Shown: positions 23,807 to 32,206 of the stretch, in pieces
Layout of the letters: the number at the start of each line of letters is the position of its first letter
Numbering within the stretch: position 1 is the stretch's first letter
DNA from: Saccharomonospora marina XMU15
GTDB taxonomy: Bacteria; Actinomycetota; Actinomycetes; Mycobacteriales; Pseudonocardiaceae
Reading direction: 5' to 3'
NCBI RefSeq assembly: GCF_000244955.1
Contig: NZ_CM001439.1
Span: 1,454,628-1,518,627 of the forward strand
DNA: 64,000 nucleotides
The notes under the pieces: generated by a model
What the model was told of the DNA's origin: nothing
Database searches by the model: none
Seen by the model: only the letters and a program-made list of their open reading frames with translations
Position numbers and translations under genes: made by a program

Positions 23807-26617
23807 TCAAGCGACGCCGGAGTCCGACAGTTGCGGTCCGGCGGCGGTGACGTCATGGATCTGGTACCTGCGTGCGGCCTCGACGACCGACTCCGAAGTG
23901 ACCTGCCCGCGCTTGGCGAGCATCGCGAGCACTCCCACCGTGATCGACTCGGCGTCGACGAGGAAGAACCTGCGTGCGGCAGGCCGGGTGTCGGAGAAGC
24001 CGAACCCGTCCGTGCCCAGAGTGAGCATGTCGGTGGGCACCCACGGGCGAATGAGGTCGGGAACGGCACGCATCCAGTCCGACACGGCGACGATGGGTCC
24101 CTCCGCATCCTGCAACGCCCTGGTCACGAACGGCACCCTCGGAGTGTCGGCCGGGTAGAGGAAGTTGTCGCGGTCCACCTCCACCGCCTCGCGACGCAAC
24201 TCGTTCCACGAGGTCGCCGACCAGATGTCGGCGCGGACGTTCCACTCCTGCGCCAGCAGTTCCTGTGCGCGAAGCGCTTCTGGCATGGCGACACCGGAGG
24301 CGAGGATCTGCGCCCTCGGCCCGTCGCCGTCGGGCGCCGTGCGGTACCGGTAGAGGCCCTTCAGCAGCGCGTCCACGTCGAGGTCCTCCGGCTCCGGCGG
24401 CTGCTGGTAGGGCTCGTTGTAGACGGTGATGTAGTAGAAGATGTTCTCGCCGTTGCCGTCGGGGCCGCCCTCGCCGTACATCCGGCGCAGCCCGTCGCGC
24501 ACGATGTGGGCGATCTCGAACGACCACGCCGGGTCATAGGAAACCACCGCGGGGTTGGTGGCCGCCAGCAGCAACGAGTGGCCGTCGGCGTGTTGCAGCC
24601 CCTCACCGGTCAGCGTGGTGCGGCCTGCGGTAGCACCGAGCACGAAGCCGCGGGTCATCTGGTCCGCCGCCGCGTACAGCCCGTCACCGGTGCGCTGGAA
24701 CCCGAACATCGAGTAGAAGATGTAGATCGGGATCATCGGCTCACCGTGCGTGGCGTAGGACGTGCCCGCGGCGGTGAACGACGCGGTGGAGCCTGCCTCG
24801 TTGATCCCCTCGTGCAGCAACTGGCCCTGCTCGGACTCCTTGTAGGCCAGCATGAGCTGCGCGTCCACGGAGGTGTAGGTCTGCCCGTGCGGGTTGTAGA
24901 TCTTGGCGGTGGGGAACATCGAGTCGAGGCCGAACGTGCGCGCCTCGTCCGGGATGATCGGCACCAGCCGGTGCCCGATCTCGGGGTCCTTGGCCAGCTC
25001 GCGGACCAGCCGCACGAAGGCCATCGTGGTGGCCACTTCCTGCTTGCCGGAACCCTTGCGGATCGCCTCGTAGACCTTGTCGCCGGGAAGCACCAGTGGT
25101 TTGGCCGCGTTGCCTCGGCGCTGCGGCAGGAAACCGCCGAGCGCCTTGCGGCGGCCCAGCATGTACTCGATCTCCGGTGACTGCTCACCGGGGTGGTAGT
25201 ACGGCGGCAGCTTCGGGTCCCGCTCCAGTTCCCGGTCGCTGATGGGGACGCGCTGGGCGTCGCGGAACAGTTTGAGGTCGTCCAGCGTCAGCTTCTTCAT
25301 CTGGTGGGTCGCGTTGCGGCCCTCGAACGCCGGGCCGAGGCCGTAGCCCTTGATCGTGTGGGCGAGGATCACTGTCGGTTGCCCGTGGTGCTCCAGCGCA
25401 GCCTTGTAGGCCGCGTAGACCTTGCGGTAGTCGTGCCCACCTCGCTTGAGGTTCCAGATGTCGGCGTCGGAGAGGTCCTTGACGAGGTCCTTGGTGCGCG
25501 GGTCGCGCCCGAAGAAGTGTTCGCGCACGTAGGCGCCGTCGTTGGCCTTGTAGGTCTGGAAGTCGCCGTCGGGCGTGGTGTTCATCAGGTTCACCAGCGC
25601 GCCGTCGCGGTCGGCGTGCAGCAGCGCGTCCCACTCGCGACCCCAGATGACCTTGATCACGTTCCAGCCCGCGCCGCGGAAGTAGGCCTCCAGCTCCTGG
25701 ATGATCTTGCCGTTGCCTCGTACCGGACCGTCGAGCCGCTGCAGGTTGCAGTTGATGACGAACGTCAGGTTGTCCAGCCCCTCGCCGGACGCCACGTGGA
25801 TGAGGCCGCGCGACTCCGGCTCGTCCATCTCGCCGTCACCCAGGAAAGCCCAAACGTGCTGGTCGCTGGTGTCCTTGATGCCTCGGGCGTGCAGATACCG
25901 GTTGAACCGGGCCTGGAAGATCGCGTTCATCGGGCCCAGGCCCATCGAAACGGTGGGGTACTCCCAGAAGTCGGGCATCAGCCGGGGGTGCGGGTACGAA
26001 GGCAGTCCGCCGCCTTCACCCGCGTGCGAGTACTCCTGCCGGAAGCCGTCGAGTTGGTCGGCGGTGAGCCGACCTTCGAGGAAGGCTCGCGCGTAGATGC
26101 CGGGGGAGGCGTGGCCCTGGATGAAGACCTGGTCGCCGCCACCGGAATGGTTCTTGCCCCGGAAGAAGTGGTTGAACCCGACCTCGTACAGCGCCGCCGA
26201 GGATGCGTAGGTGGAGATGTGGCCGCCGACGCCGACCCCCGGTCGCTGCGCCCGGTGCACCATGATCGCCGCGTTCCACCGGATGTACGCACGGTAGCGA
26301 CGCTCGATCTCCTCGTCACCGGGGAACCACGGTTCGTTCTCGGTGGGGATCGTGTTGACGTAGTCGGTGGCGGTCAGTGGGGGGACACCGACGTTACGTT
26401 CGCGCGCTCGCTCCAACACCCTGAGCATGAGGTACCTCGCGCGCTGGTGACCACCTCTCGCCAGTGCCGCATCGAAGGAGTCCAGCCACTCGGCGGTCTC
26501 CTCCGGGTCGATGTCGGGAAGGTGTGCAGCCAGTCCGTCACGGATGACACGGACACGCGCTGGCGCTCCCTGACCAGCGGCACCGTCGCGGCCGGTCCTG
26601 TGGTTGTCGGGGGCCAA
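23807..26617 (-). CDS. aceE: Pyruvate dehydrogenase E1 component, homodimeric (AceE)
   Basis: 936 aa, TTG start behind GAGGAG. Thiamine-diphosphate binding motif seen as [12 protein letters not shown] (~278-290) through [16 protein letters not shown]. The N-terminal [26 protein letters not shown] block and [24 protein letters not shown] are conserved in AceE. Decarboxylates pyruvate and transfers the acetyl group to lipoyl-E2, here presumably the double-lipoyl protein at 47842-49761. Diverges from the DUF3052 gene across a 392-bp gap. Confidence 0.97.
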   Translation of the reverse strand: MAPDNHRTGRDGAAGQGAPARVRVIRDGLAAHLPDIDPEETAEWLDSFDAALARGGHQRARYLMLRVLERARERNVGVPPLTATDYVNTIPTENEPWFPGDEEIERRYRAYIRWNAAIMVHRAQRPGVGVGGHISTYASSAALYEVGFNHFFRGKNHSGGGDQVFIQGHASPGIYARAFLEGRLTADQLDGFRQEYSHAGEGGGLPSYPHPRLMPDFWEYPTVSMGLGPMNAIFQARFNRYLHARGIKDTSDQHVWAFLGDGEMDEPESRGLIHVASGEGLDNLTFVINCNLQRLDGPVRGNGKIIQELEAYFRGAGWNVIKVIWGREWDALLHADRDGALVNLMNTTPDGDFQTYKANDGAYVREHFFGRDPRTKDLVKDLSDADIWNLKRGGHDYRKVYAAYKAALEHHGQPTVILAHTIKGYGLGPAFEGRNATHQMKKLTLDDLKLFRDAQRVPISDRELERDPKLPPYYHPGEQSPEIEYMLGRRKALGGFLPQRRGNAAKPLVLPGDKVYEAIRKGSGKQEVATTMAFVRLVRELAKDPEIGHRLVPIIPDEARTFGLDSMFPTAKIYNPHGQTYTSVDAQLMLAYKESEQGQLLHEGINEAGSTASFTAAGTSYATHGEPMIPIYIFYSMFGFQRTGDGLYAAADQMTRGFVLGATAGRTTLTGEGLQHADGHSLLLAATNPAVVSYDPAWSFEIAHIVRDGLRRMYGEGGPDGNGENIFYYITVYNEPYQQPPEPEDLDVDALLKGLYRYRTAPDGDGPRAQILASGVAMPEALRAQELLAQEWNVRADIWSATSWNELRREAVEVDRDNFLYPADTPRVPFVTRALQDAEGPIVAVSDWMRAVPDLIRPWVPTDMLTLGTDGFGFSDTRPAARRFFLVDAESITVGVLAMLAKRGQVTSESVVEAARRYQIHDVTAAGPQLSDSGVA

Positions 26618-27009
26618 GGGATCTCCTCGCCGGTTCTCGTCTCACTTCGGGTATCTGGTGGTTCATCTGCCATCGTCGCCGCAAAAGCGGCTCCCGTCAC
26701 CACTACTGAGTGGTAACGTCGCGAGGCTCTCTTCGTCGCGTTCTCGCTGCTGAAGCCGCAGGTGGAGCTACACTGCCAGCCTAGTTCAGCGCACGCTGTG
26801 CGCGGCGCCCACGGCAAGGAGTCGAGCCGGTCCCGGTCGCGATGTCGGCACTACGCTCCTACGCTGCGGGACACGAGTTGCGGTCGATCCGGTGTGGACG
26901 GTTGCGTCGTGCGCCGCGCCAGTGTTCGCTAGCCCCATCCGTGTACGAGACGTGCGGCTGTCACGCCAGTGACGCGCCGCACACAATTGTAGTTGGAGGA
27001 GTGACTGTC
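26618..27009. other. Divergent gap between aceE and the DUF3052 gene
   Basis: 392 bp without a convincing gene. Contains GCCGC-AAAA-GCGGC (26678-26691) and a perfect interrupted palindrome ACCACT-ACTG-AGTGGT (26699-26714), ~60-100 bp before the aceE start. The latter is a possible operator controlling aceE. No strong -35/-10 pair recognised on either strand. Confidence 0.45.
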
Positions 27010-27435
27010 GTGGTCGCCGCGGGAGACGCTGACCAGAACAGCGTCGCCGAGAGGCTCGGGATCAAGCCGGACATGGTGGTCCAGGAGCTGGGCTGGGACG
27101 AGGACGTCGACGAGGAGGTCCGAGCGGCCATCGAGGAGCACATCGACGGTGAGCTCCTCGATGAGGACGCGGACGAGGTTATCGACGTGGTACTGCTCTG
27201 GTGGCGGGACGGCGACGGAGACCTTGGCGATGCTCTGGTGGACGCCCGCGCTCCGCTGGAGGAGAACGGCGTCATCTGGGTGCTCACCCCGAAGACGGGG
27301 CAGCCGGGGCACGTCGAGCCGAGCGAGATCGCCGAGGCGGTACCGACCGTGGGGCTTTCGCAGACCTCCAACCTCAGCGTGGGTGAGGGCTGGACCGGCA
27401 CCCGGCTGGTTCCGAGGTCGAAATCACGTCGTTGA
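27010..27435 (+). CDS. DUF3052 family protein
   Basis: 141 aa from GTG 27010 (MVAAGDADQNSVAERLGIKPD). A second GTG at 27001 is too close to GGAGGA. Very acidic: DEDVDEEVRAAIEEHIDGELLDEDADEVID. The conserved core VVQELGWDEDVDEE and LLWWRDGDGDLGDALVDA is characteristic of DUF3052. Orthologue position next to ahpE and across from aceE matches M. tuberculosis Rv2239c. Function unknown. Confidence 0.88.
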   Translation: MVAAGDADQNSVAERLGIKPDMVVQELGWDEDVDEEVRAAIEEHIDGELLDEDADEVIDVVLLWWRDGDGDLGDALVDARAPLEENGVIWVLTPKTGQPGHVEPSEIAEAVPTVGLSQTSNLSVGEGWTGTRLVPRSKSRR

Positions 27436-27537
27436 CGCCCAGGTGGGCGCGTGCTCACGCGCCCACCACCACGATAGGGTTATGCGGCGCACATGATCTT
27501 TCGTTGCCGCACCACCGGAGTGGAAGGAAACGCGTCT

Positions 27538-27999
27538 ATGGCGGTCGAGGTGGGGCAGCAGGCCCCGGACTTCACGCTCAACGACTACAACAAGCAGGAA
27601 GTCACGCTGTCCTCGTTCCGCGGGCAGAAGCCGGTCCTACTCGTGTTCTATCCGTTCGCCTTCAGCGGCATCTGCCAGGGTGAGCTGTGCCAGCTCAGGG
27701 ACGAGTTCGCCGAGTACGAAAGCGAGAACGTGCAGGTCCTCGGTATCTCGGTGGACACGCCGTTCTCGCTGAAGGCGTGGGCGCAGCAACAGGGCTACCA
27801 GTTCCCGTTGCTGTCGGACTTCTGGCCGCACGGCGAGGTCGCGAAGGCGTACGGTGTGTTCAACGCCGACGCGGGGCTTGCCGTACGTGGGACGTTCCTG
27901 GTCGACACCGACGGCGTCGTGCGGTTCGCCGAGGTCAACGCACCTGGCGAGCCCCGTGACCAGGAGGCGTGGAAGAAGGCCGTCACCAACCTGACGTGA
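27538..27999 (+). CDS. ahpE: AhpE-type peroxiredoxin
   Basis: 153 aa from ATG 27538, exactly the AhpE length. Peroxidatic Cys46 in FAFSGICQGELCQLRD. M. tuberculosis AhpE is a one-Cys enzyme reduced by mycothiol/mycoredoxin; here a second Cys (Cys51) follows five residues later, so a resolving role is possible. Reduces peroxides in the cytosol. Followed by a strong terminator, then tRNA-Val. Confidence 0.93.
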   Translation: MAVEVGQQAPDFTLNDYNKQEVTLSSFRGQKPVLLVFYPFAFSGICQGELCQLRDEFAEYESENVQVLGISVDTPFSLKAWAQQQGYQFPLLSDFWPHGEVAKAYGVFNADAGLAVRGTFLVDTDGVVRFAEVNAPGEPRDQEAWKKAVTNLT

Positions 28000-28004
28000 C
28001 GTTT

Positions 28005-28034
28005 CGGCGGCGCCCGCTGCGAAGGGCGCCGCCG
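28005..28034 (+). terminator. Terminator between ahpE and tRNA-Val
   Basis: CGGCGGCGCCC pairs perfectly with GGGCGCCGCCG (11 bp, 8-nt loop) right after ahpE. Confidence 0.8.
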
Positions 28035-28036
28035 CC

Positions 28037-28108
28037 GGGCGCATAGCTCAGTGGAAGAGCACCTGCCTTACAAGCAGGGGGTCGCAGGTTCGAACCCTGC
28101 TGCGCCCA
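28037..28108 (+). tRNA. tRNA-Val (anticodon TAC)
   Basis: 72-nt cloverleaf: acceptor GGGCGCA/TGCGCCC, anticodon stem CCTGC/GCAGG around loop CTTACAA (anticodon TAC, reads GTA/GTG), T-arm GCAGG-TTCGAAC-CCTGC, discriminator A. CCA is not encoded. Its 3' 46 nt are repeated at 28810-28855, as expected when a tRNA has served as a phage/ICE attachment site. Confidence 0.95.
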
Positions 28109-28109
28109 C
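28064..28109 (+). repeat. att-like direct repeat, copy 1 (within tRNA-Val)
   Basis: Matches 28810-28855 at 44 of 46 positions (differences at 28073/28819 and 28106/28852). Covers the anticodon loop to the 3' end of tRNA-Val, the classic integrase crossover region. Confidence 0.9.
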
Positions 28110-28145
28110 AGAACACTCGACTTCTCATCTGACGCATCGCGGCTT

Positions 28146-28193
28146 GCAAGTTAACTTGCGATCGAGTCGGCGGCAAGGTAACTTGGCATCGTG
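28146..28193 (+). promoter_or_regulatory. Autoregulatory-type promoter with two operator palindromes
   Basis: TTGCGA (28156-28161), 17 nt, TAACTT (28179-28184), 6 nt, then GTG at 28191: a leaderless promoter. Palindrome GCAAGTTAACTTGC (28146-28159) overlaps the -35 and the related GCAAGGTAACTTGG (28173-28186) covers the -10, 27 bp apart centre to centre. This is the arrangement expected where an antitoxin represses its own operon. Confidence 0.72.
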
Positions 28194-28420
28194 TGGTCGG
28201 AGCCGGTAATCCTGCCCAGTGCTCACAAGCACGGGATCTCCGAGGAGGACATCCTGCACGCCTGGCGCAACGCCGTCGACGTATGGGAGAGGACGACGTG
28301 ACCATGCTCATCGGCCCGAGCAGCTCGGCGCGGCTGCTGGAAGTCGGTCTCGTCGACAGCGACGAAGGGCCGGTGATCGTGCACTGCATGCTCTCGCGAA
28401 GGAAATACCTCAGGAGGTGA
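28191..28420 (+). pseudogene. Small toxin-like protein gene, split by a frame change
   Basis: Two overlapping ORFs together make one ~78-aa protein. ORF 1 (28191-28301, 36 aa) reads ILPSAHKHGISEEDILHAWR; ORF 2 (28283-28420, 45 aa, ATG inside GTATGG) reads TMLIGPSSSARLLEVGLVD then VIVHCMLSRRKYLRR. The KHG(I/V)S-EEDI start and IVH-M-xRxKYL end occur in a single ORF in the small actinobacterial proteins I recall, which resemble BrnT-type RNase toxins and are paired with an antitoxin-like gene such as the one that follows. Here a -1 shift is needed to join them. It may be an inactivated toxin, a recoded gene or a sequence error. Family naming is from memory and tentative. Confidence 0.6.
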
Positions 28421-28424
28421 GACG

Positions 28425-28697
28425 ATGCCGCGCACACTGCAAGAGATCCTCAACCAGCAGGACGAGCTTGCCCGCAGGTTCGAAGATCACGAGCCGGACC
28501 CGGCTGATCGCCGAGACCCCGCGCCGCTGGCCGCGATGCGCAAGGCCATGGCAAAGCGTGCCCAGGCCGAGCGCGACCTTCTCGACGCCGTGACCGCAGC
28601 CCGTGACGCCGGCTACTCGTGGGCCGCGATCGGCGCGATCGTCGGCACCTCGGGCGAAGCCGCCCGGCAACGCTACGGCCGGCACGCACACAGGTGA
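28425..28697 (+). CDS. Antitoxin-like small HTH protein
   Basis: 90 aa, ATG 7 nt after GGAGG, 4 bp after the split toxin ORF. N-terminal half MPRTLQEILNQQDELARRFEDHEP is predicted helical and likely binds the partner. The C-terminal RDAGYSWAAIGAIVGTSGEAARQRYG is a helix-turn-helix resembling those of small actinobacterial regulators. Toxin-first order with twin palindromes at the promoter fits an autoregulated toxin-antitoxin module. Function inferred. Confidence 0.68.
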   Translation: MPRTLQEILNQQDELARRFEDHEPDPADRRDPAPLAAMRKAMAKRAQAERDLLDAVTAARDAGYSWAAIGAIVGTSGEAARQRYGRHAHR

Positions 28698-28984
28698 ACA
28701 GCCTGATCATCCTGCGTGCACGTGATCGTTCAACGACCCGATCGTTGTGGGCTCTTCGCTCACTTGCCACGTGTAGGAACCAAGCACGAGCACACCGCTG
28801 GACCCGCGATGCCTTACAGGCAGGGGGTCGCAGGTTCGAACCCTGCTGCGCGCACCCACGCCGGTCTTCGGCAGGGTGGTAGCCGTACCGACCGTGCCGA
28901 CTACGTTCCCCATTCGTGACCTTGCCTGCCGCGTTCCCGGATTATTCTCGTTGCCGGTATAGACACCTGATCCAGAAGGTTGCT
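28698..28984. other. Gap holding the second att-like repeat
   Basis: 287 bp between the antitoxin-like gene and the metallopeptidase start. The only structure I see is the partial tRNA copy at 28810-28855. No integrase fragment is recognisable. Confidence 0.5.
28810..28855 (+). repeat. att-like direct repeat, copy 2 (tRNA-Val 3' fragment)
   Basis: 46-bp partial copy of tRNA-Val starting in the anticodon stem; it lacks the acceptor 5' strand and D-arm, so it is not a functional tRNA. With copy 1 it brackets ~700 bp that contain only the TA-like pair. The simplest reading is the far end (attR) of a now deleted or minimal integrative element. Confidence 0.88.
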
Positions 28985-29944
28985 GTGGACACTGCGGGGG
29001 ACGATGCCGGCCGGCCGGCGAGCGAAACCCGAGCCGGTCGGCCGTACATCGAGGACCTGCCACTGACGTTGTGGGATGCCCAGGACGACCCGCAGCAGCC
29101 GCGCCCGCGCGGCGCCGACCGGAGCTGGCGGTGGGCGCTCCCGGTCGCTGCCGCGCTGCTACTCGTCGCCGCACTGGTCCTGGTGGTGCCCACCCTGGAC
29201 CGCGCGAACGGCGACGCGACAACTGTTTCCGGCGCGGCGGCAAGGCAGGCGGCGGCGCAGCCGCAGGATTCGGCGTTGCTCACGGCGGGCGTGAGCCTTG
29301 GCAAGGTCACGTGTGACCTGCCCCCACTCGGGGCGGGGCGTCCGGCGCTGCGCGCCTACTACCTGGCGCAGTTGCGTTGTCTGGACGCGGCCTGGAAACC
29401 CGCGCTGGACCTGGCGGGGGTCTCGTTCGAGCCGGTGCGGGTGCGCATCGTCGACGAACCTCGTACCGCGTGCGGAGCACTCCCGCCGAGGGATGAGGCC
29501 ACCGGGCTCTACTGCGACAAGGACATGACCATCTATCTGCCCAGAGACCGAACGCTCGCCGCGTTCGGCCTGGCGCGGGAGGCGCACGTGGCCACCCTCG
29601 CCCACGAGTACGGGCACCACGTACAGCATCTCAGCGGGATACTGGCTGCGGTGAACCGCAGGCTCGCCACGGTCGAGCAGGACAGCCCGCAGGACAAGGA
29701 ACTGGGCAGGCGCGTGGAGTTGCAGGCCAACTGCTTCGCCGGGCTGTTCCTCGGCAGCGCCGCGGGCAGCGGGGCGGTCAGCGTCGATCTCGCCGAAGCG
29801 GCCGTCGACGACTTCCGCAACTGGGTCGACAGCGAAACCCATGGCTCGAGCCGGACACAGCGCCGGTGGGCGATGCGTGGCTACCACGGCGAAACGGTGT
29901 CGGCGTGCGACACCTGGCAGGCCGGGCGCGACCAGATCGAATAG
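28985..29944 (+). CDS. Neutral zinc metallopeptidase, membrane-anchored
   Basis: 319 aa from GTG 28985, 5 nt after AGAAGG; the frame is open from GTG 28916 (342 aa). A TM helix (SWRWALPVAAALLLVAALVLV, ~45-65) anchors an extracytoplasmic domain. The zinc motif is in TLAHEYGHHVQHLSG (HEYGHH, near 222-227) with the downstream RRVELQANCFAGLFLG (Glu ligand). This matches the YpfJ-type neutral zinc metallopeptidase family. Four or more Cys may form disulfides. Substrate unknown. Confidence 0.88.
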   Translation: MDTAGDDAGRPASETRAGRPYIEDLPLTLWDAQDDPQQPRPRGADRSWRWALPVAAALLLVAALVLVVPTLDRANGDATTVSGAAARQAAAQPQDSALLTAGVSLGKVTCDLPPLGAGRPALRAYYLAQLRCLDAAWKPALDLAGVSFEPVRVRIVDEPRTACGALPPRDEATGLYCDKDMTIYLPRDRTLAAFGLAREAHVATLAHEYGHHVQHLSGILAAVNRRLATVEQDSPQDKELGRRVELQANCFAGLFLGSAAGSGAVSVDLAEAAVDDFRNWVDSETHGSSRTQRRWAMRGYHGETVSACDTWQAGRDQIE

Positions 29945-29976
29945 CCCGGGCAGTACCGGTTCGGTGCTGCCCAACC

Positions 29977-30501
29977 TCAGGGCAGCGTGGCCAGCGGCCA
30001 CAGCCTCGCGGTGGAACTGTCGATCAGGGCTGCTCTGTTCACGCGGACGGTCAGCGGCAGCACCTCGTAGGCGGCAGCGGCCACCAGCGGCAGTTGCTGT
30101 GTCGTGGCCCTCGTCGCCAGCGAGGAATGCGGTAGCCATCGCCCGATCTCGTAGTGCCGGTGCACCAGGGCGCCGCTGCCACGCACGGCCTGTACCACCT
30201 GCTGCTGCCGTGGCACCAGGTCGGCGGGTACCGCGGGCACGAGGGCCACCCTGCCACGGCGAAACGCGGCGATGGCGTCGAAGGTGAGGTCGAAGCCACC
30301 CCGGTCGGCGAGAGCGTCCACCGCGGTGCGCACCGCCTCGACGTCGTAGTCCAGCAGCACCACGTAAGACACGTGCGGATGGTGCCGTCCATGGGTGTGG
30401 GAGTGCAGCGTTGGCACACCCTGCGACTCCAGCCGGAGCCACAGCCCGCGCAGAGCTCGTTCGGACCTGCCGTCGAACAGCAGGCACACGCCGAGTGCCA
30501 C
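29977..30501 (-). CDS. 2'-5' RNA ligase/2H phosphoesterase family protein
   Basis: 174 aa from GTG 30501 (a TTG at 30507 is also possible). Two H-x-S motifs, PHVSYV (~42) and PHSSLA (~125), are the paired catalytic histidines of the 2H phosphoesterase (LigT) fold. Members open cyclic phosphates or join 2'-5' ends; the natural substrate is unknown. Convergent with the metallopeptidase, divergent from DUF4383. Confidence 0.85.
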   Translation of the reverse strand: MALGVCLLFDGRSERALRGLWLRLESQGVPTLHSHTHGRHHPHVSYVVLLDYDVEAVRTAVDALADRGGFDLTFDAIAAFRRGRVALVPAVPADLVPRQQQVVQAVRGSGALVHRHYEIGRWLPHSSLATRATTQQLPLVAAAAYEVLPLTVRVNRAALIDSSTARLWPLATLP

Positions 30502-30535
30502 GGTCAACGACCCTACCGGCCGGAGCGTGCCCGGC

Positions 30536-30562
30536 GGTTTCCACGCTGGTCACCGTGGGTAC
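30536..30562 (+). promoter_or_regulatory. SigF/SigB-type stress promoter
   Basis: GGTTT (30536-30540), 16 nt, GGGTAC (30557-30562) fits the mycobacterial SigF consensus GGWWT-N16/17-GGGTAY and the related Streptomyces SigB pattern. It sits ~43 bp before the DUF4383 start, so that gene is probably under a general-stress sigma factor. Confidence 0.72.
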
Positions 30563-30604
30563 CCGAAAGGATGTGTCGCCCAGCACACCCATGAGGAGGC
30601 GGTC

Positions 30605-31153
30605 ATGACACGTTCCCCGACTGAGACCCGCGTGAGCGTGCGCGGATTGCAGCCCGTCCAGGTCGTTGCCGGTCTGGTCGGTCTGATCTACCTGGCGCTG
30701 GGCATCATCGGCCTGGTGATCAGCGGCTTCGGCGACTTCACCGCCAGCACGCACAGCACGATGTGGATCTTCTCGATCAACCCGCTGCACAACGTGGTCC
30801 ACCTCGGTGTCGGCTTGCTCGGTGTGCTCATGGCGCTGAACTCCGGACTGGCGCGCACCTACGGCTGGGTGCTGTTCGTGGCCTTCGGCCTGCTGTTCGT
30901 GTGGGGGCTGGCGATCACCGGCGTCTTCAACACCAACCCGGTGAGCGGCCTGGGTAACCCGCTGGCCATCGACACCGCCGACACGTGGCTGCACTTCGGC
31001 ACCGCCATCGCCGGACTGCTCATCGCGGTGATGCCCGCACGCAAGGTCGTCGAGCACGTCGGCACCCAGCCCACCGAGTCCACCGAGGAATCGCGTGGTT
31101 CCGAGCGTGGCGGGGCACACCGGAGGTTGTGGCGAAGGGGCACCGCTCACTGA
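30605..31153 (+). CDS. DUF4383 membrane protein
   Basis: 182 aa, ATG 5 nt after GAGGAGG. Four TM helices (about 17-40, 60-80, 88-108, 130-150) and the conserved NPLHNVVHLGVGLLGVLMA and DTWLHFGTAIAGLL blocks define DUF4383. The C-terminal ~35 residues are charged and cytoplasmic-looking. Function unknown; the SigF-like promoter suggests a stress-induced envelope role. Confidence 0.86.
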   Translation: MTRSPTETRVSVRGLQPVQVVAGLVGLIYLALGIIGLVISGFGDFTASTHSTMWIFSINPLHNVVHLGVGLLGVLMALNSGLARTYGWVLFVAFGLLFVWGLAITGVFNTNPVSGLGNPLAIDTADTWLHFGTAIAGLLIAVMPARKVVEHVGTQPTESTEESRGSERGGAHRRLWRRGTAH

Positions 31154-31196
31154 GCCTTTGTGACACCCACTCACACCGGCCGGGGTGGGCCTGCTC

Positions 31197-31949
31197 TCAC
31201 GAGGGTGAGCCGACCTCGGCCACCACGCAGGTGATGTTGTCCGGCCCACCGCCCTCGTTGGCAAGGTCGATCAACTGGTGAACGGCCTCCTCGGGGTCGG
31301 CCGCGCGGCCGAGGACCTCACTCAGGTCCTCGGCCGTCGCCACGTCCGTGAGGCCGTCCGAGCACAGCAGGTACTTGTCACCGGGCCGCGCGGTGTGCAG
31401 CGAGAGGTCGGGCTCGCCGGGGGAGCCCGCCATCAGTGCTCGAACCAGCACGGACCTGCTCGGGTGACGTGCGGCGAGTTCGGCGGGCATCCTGCCCTGA
31501 TCCACGAGGGTCTGAACCATGGTGTGGTCCCGGGTGAGTTGGCTGAGCTCGCCGTCCCTGAACAGATAGCCACGGGAATCGCCGACGTGGGCGAGCGCGA
31601 AGCTGGGGTAGGCCCACAGCATCGCGGTCAGCGTGGTGCCCATCCCGGTGAGTGCGGGGTCCTCGGCCGCTCGCCGGTCGAGCCGCTCGGCGGCGTCGGC
31701 CACCCCTGCGGCTAGTTCCTCCACGAGGTCGACACCGGCGCGTCCCGTTTCCGCGAGCCGGTTGTCGAGCGCTTCCATCGCGGCGATCGCAAGGGCGCTC
31801 GCCACCTCGCCCGCCGCGTGTCCGCCCATGCCGTCGGCCACGGCGAGCAGGTGCGCGGTCGCATAGGCGGAGTCCTCGTTCTCACTGCGCCGCTGACCGA
31901 CGTCGGAGCCGGCGGCGTAGCGAAGGGTGAGGGCCTCGTCTCGTGTCAT
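31197..31949 (-). CDS. PP2C-family serine/threonine phosphatase
   Basis: 250 aa, single soluble PP2C domain. Metal-binding and signature motifs in order: GSDVGQRRSENEDSA (~14-28), LAVADGMGGHAAGE (~35-48), LAHVGDSRGYLFRDG (~120-134), LLCSDGLTD (~196) and GGGPDNITCVV (~232). Removes phosphate from Ser/Thr kinase substrates. No kinase gene lies nearby and there is no TM segment, unlike PstP. Confidence 0.93.
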   Translation of the reverse strand: MTRDEALTLRYAAGSDVGQRRSENEDSAYATAHLLAVADGMGGHAAGEVASALAIAAMEALDNRLAETGRAGVDLVEELAAGVADAAERLDRRAAEDPALTGMGTTLTAMLWAYPSFALAHVGDSRGYLFRDGELSQLTRDHTMVQTLVDQGRMPAELAARHPSRSVLVRALMAGSPGEPDLSLHTARPGDKYLLCSDGLTDVATAEDLSEVLGRAADPEEAVHQLIDLANEGGGPDNITCVVAEVGSPS

Positions 31950-32206
31950 GGGTGCAGTGAACCATTGCTCGAAGCGGTTGACGACGTCAGAAGGCGCATC
32001 AGGTGAGGCAGCACCGCTGAGATCCTCGATGTCGTCACGCTGTCGCCGATCATGCGCACCTCGTCCACCACTTCCGGACCCGCGATTCCGCCTGCCGCCG
32101 TGCGCGGCCAGTCTCCGCGTTTCTGTCGCGGGCGCGGTCTAGGGTATGCAGTCTGAGGTTCGCGCCGCATCGTGCGCTCATGTCGTTCAATGGGAGGTTC
32201 TCGCTG

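Noticed and set aside
28810-28855. Second tRNA-Val gene
   Set aside because: Only the 3' part from the anticodon stem onward is present; no acceptor 5' strand or D-arm, and the acceptor 3' strand has a mismatch.
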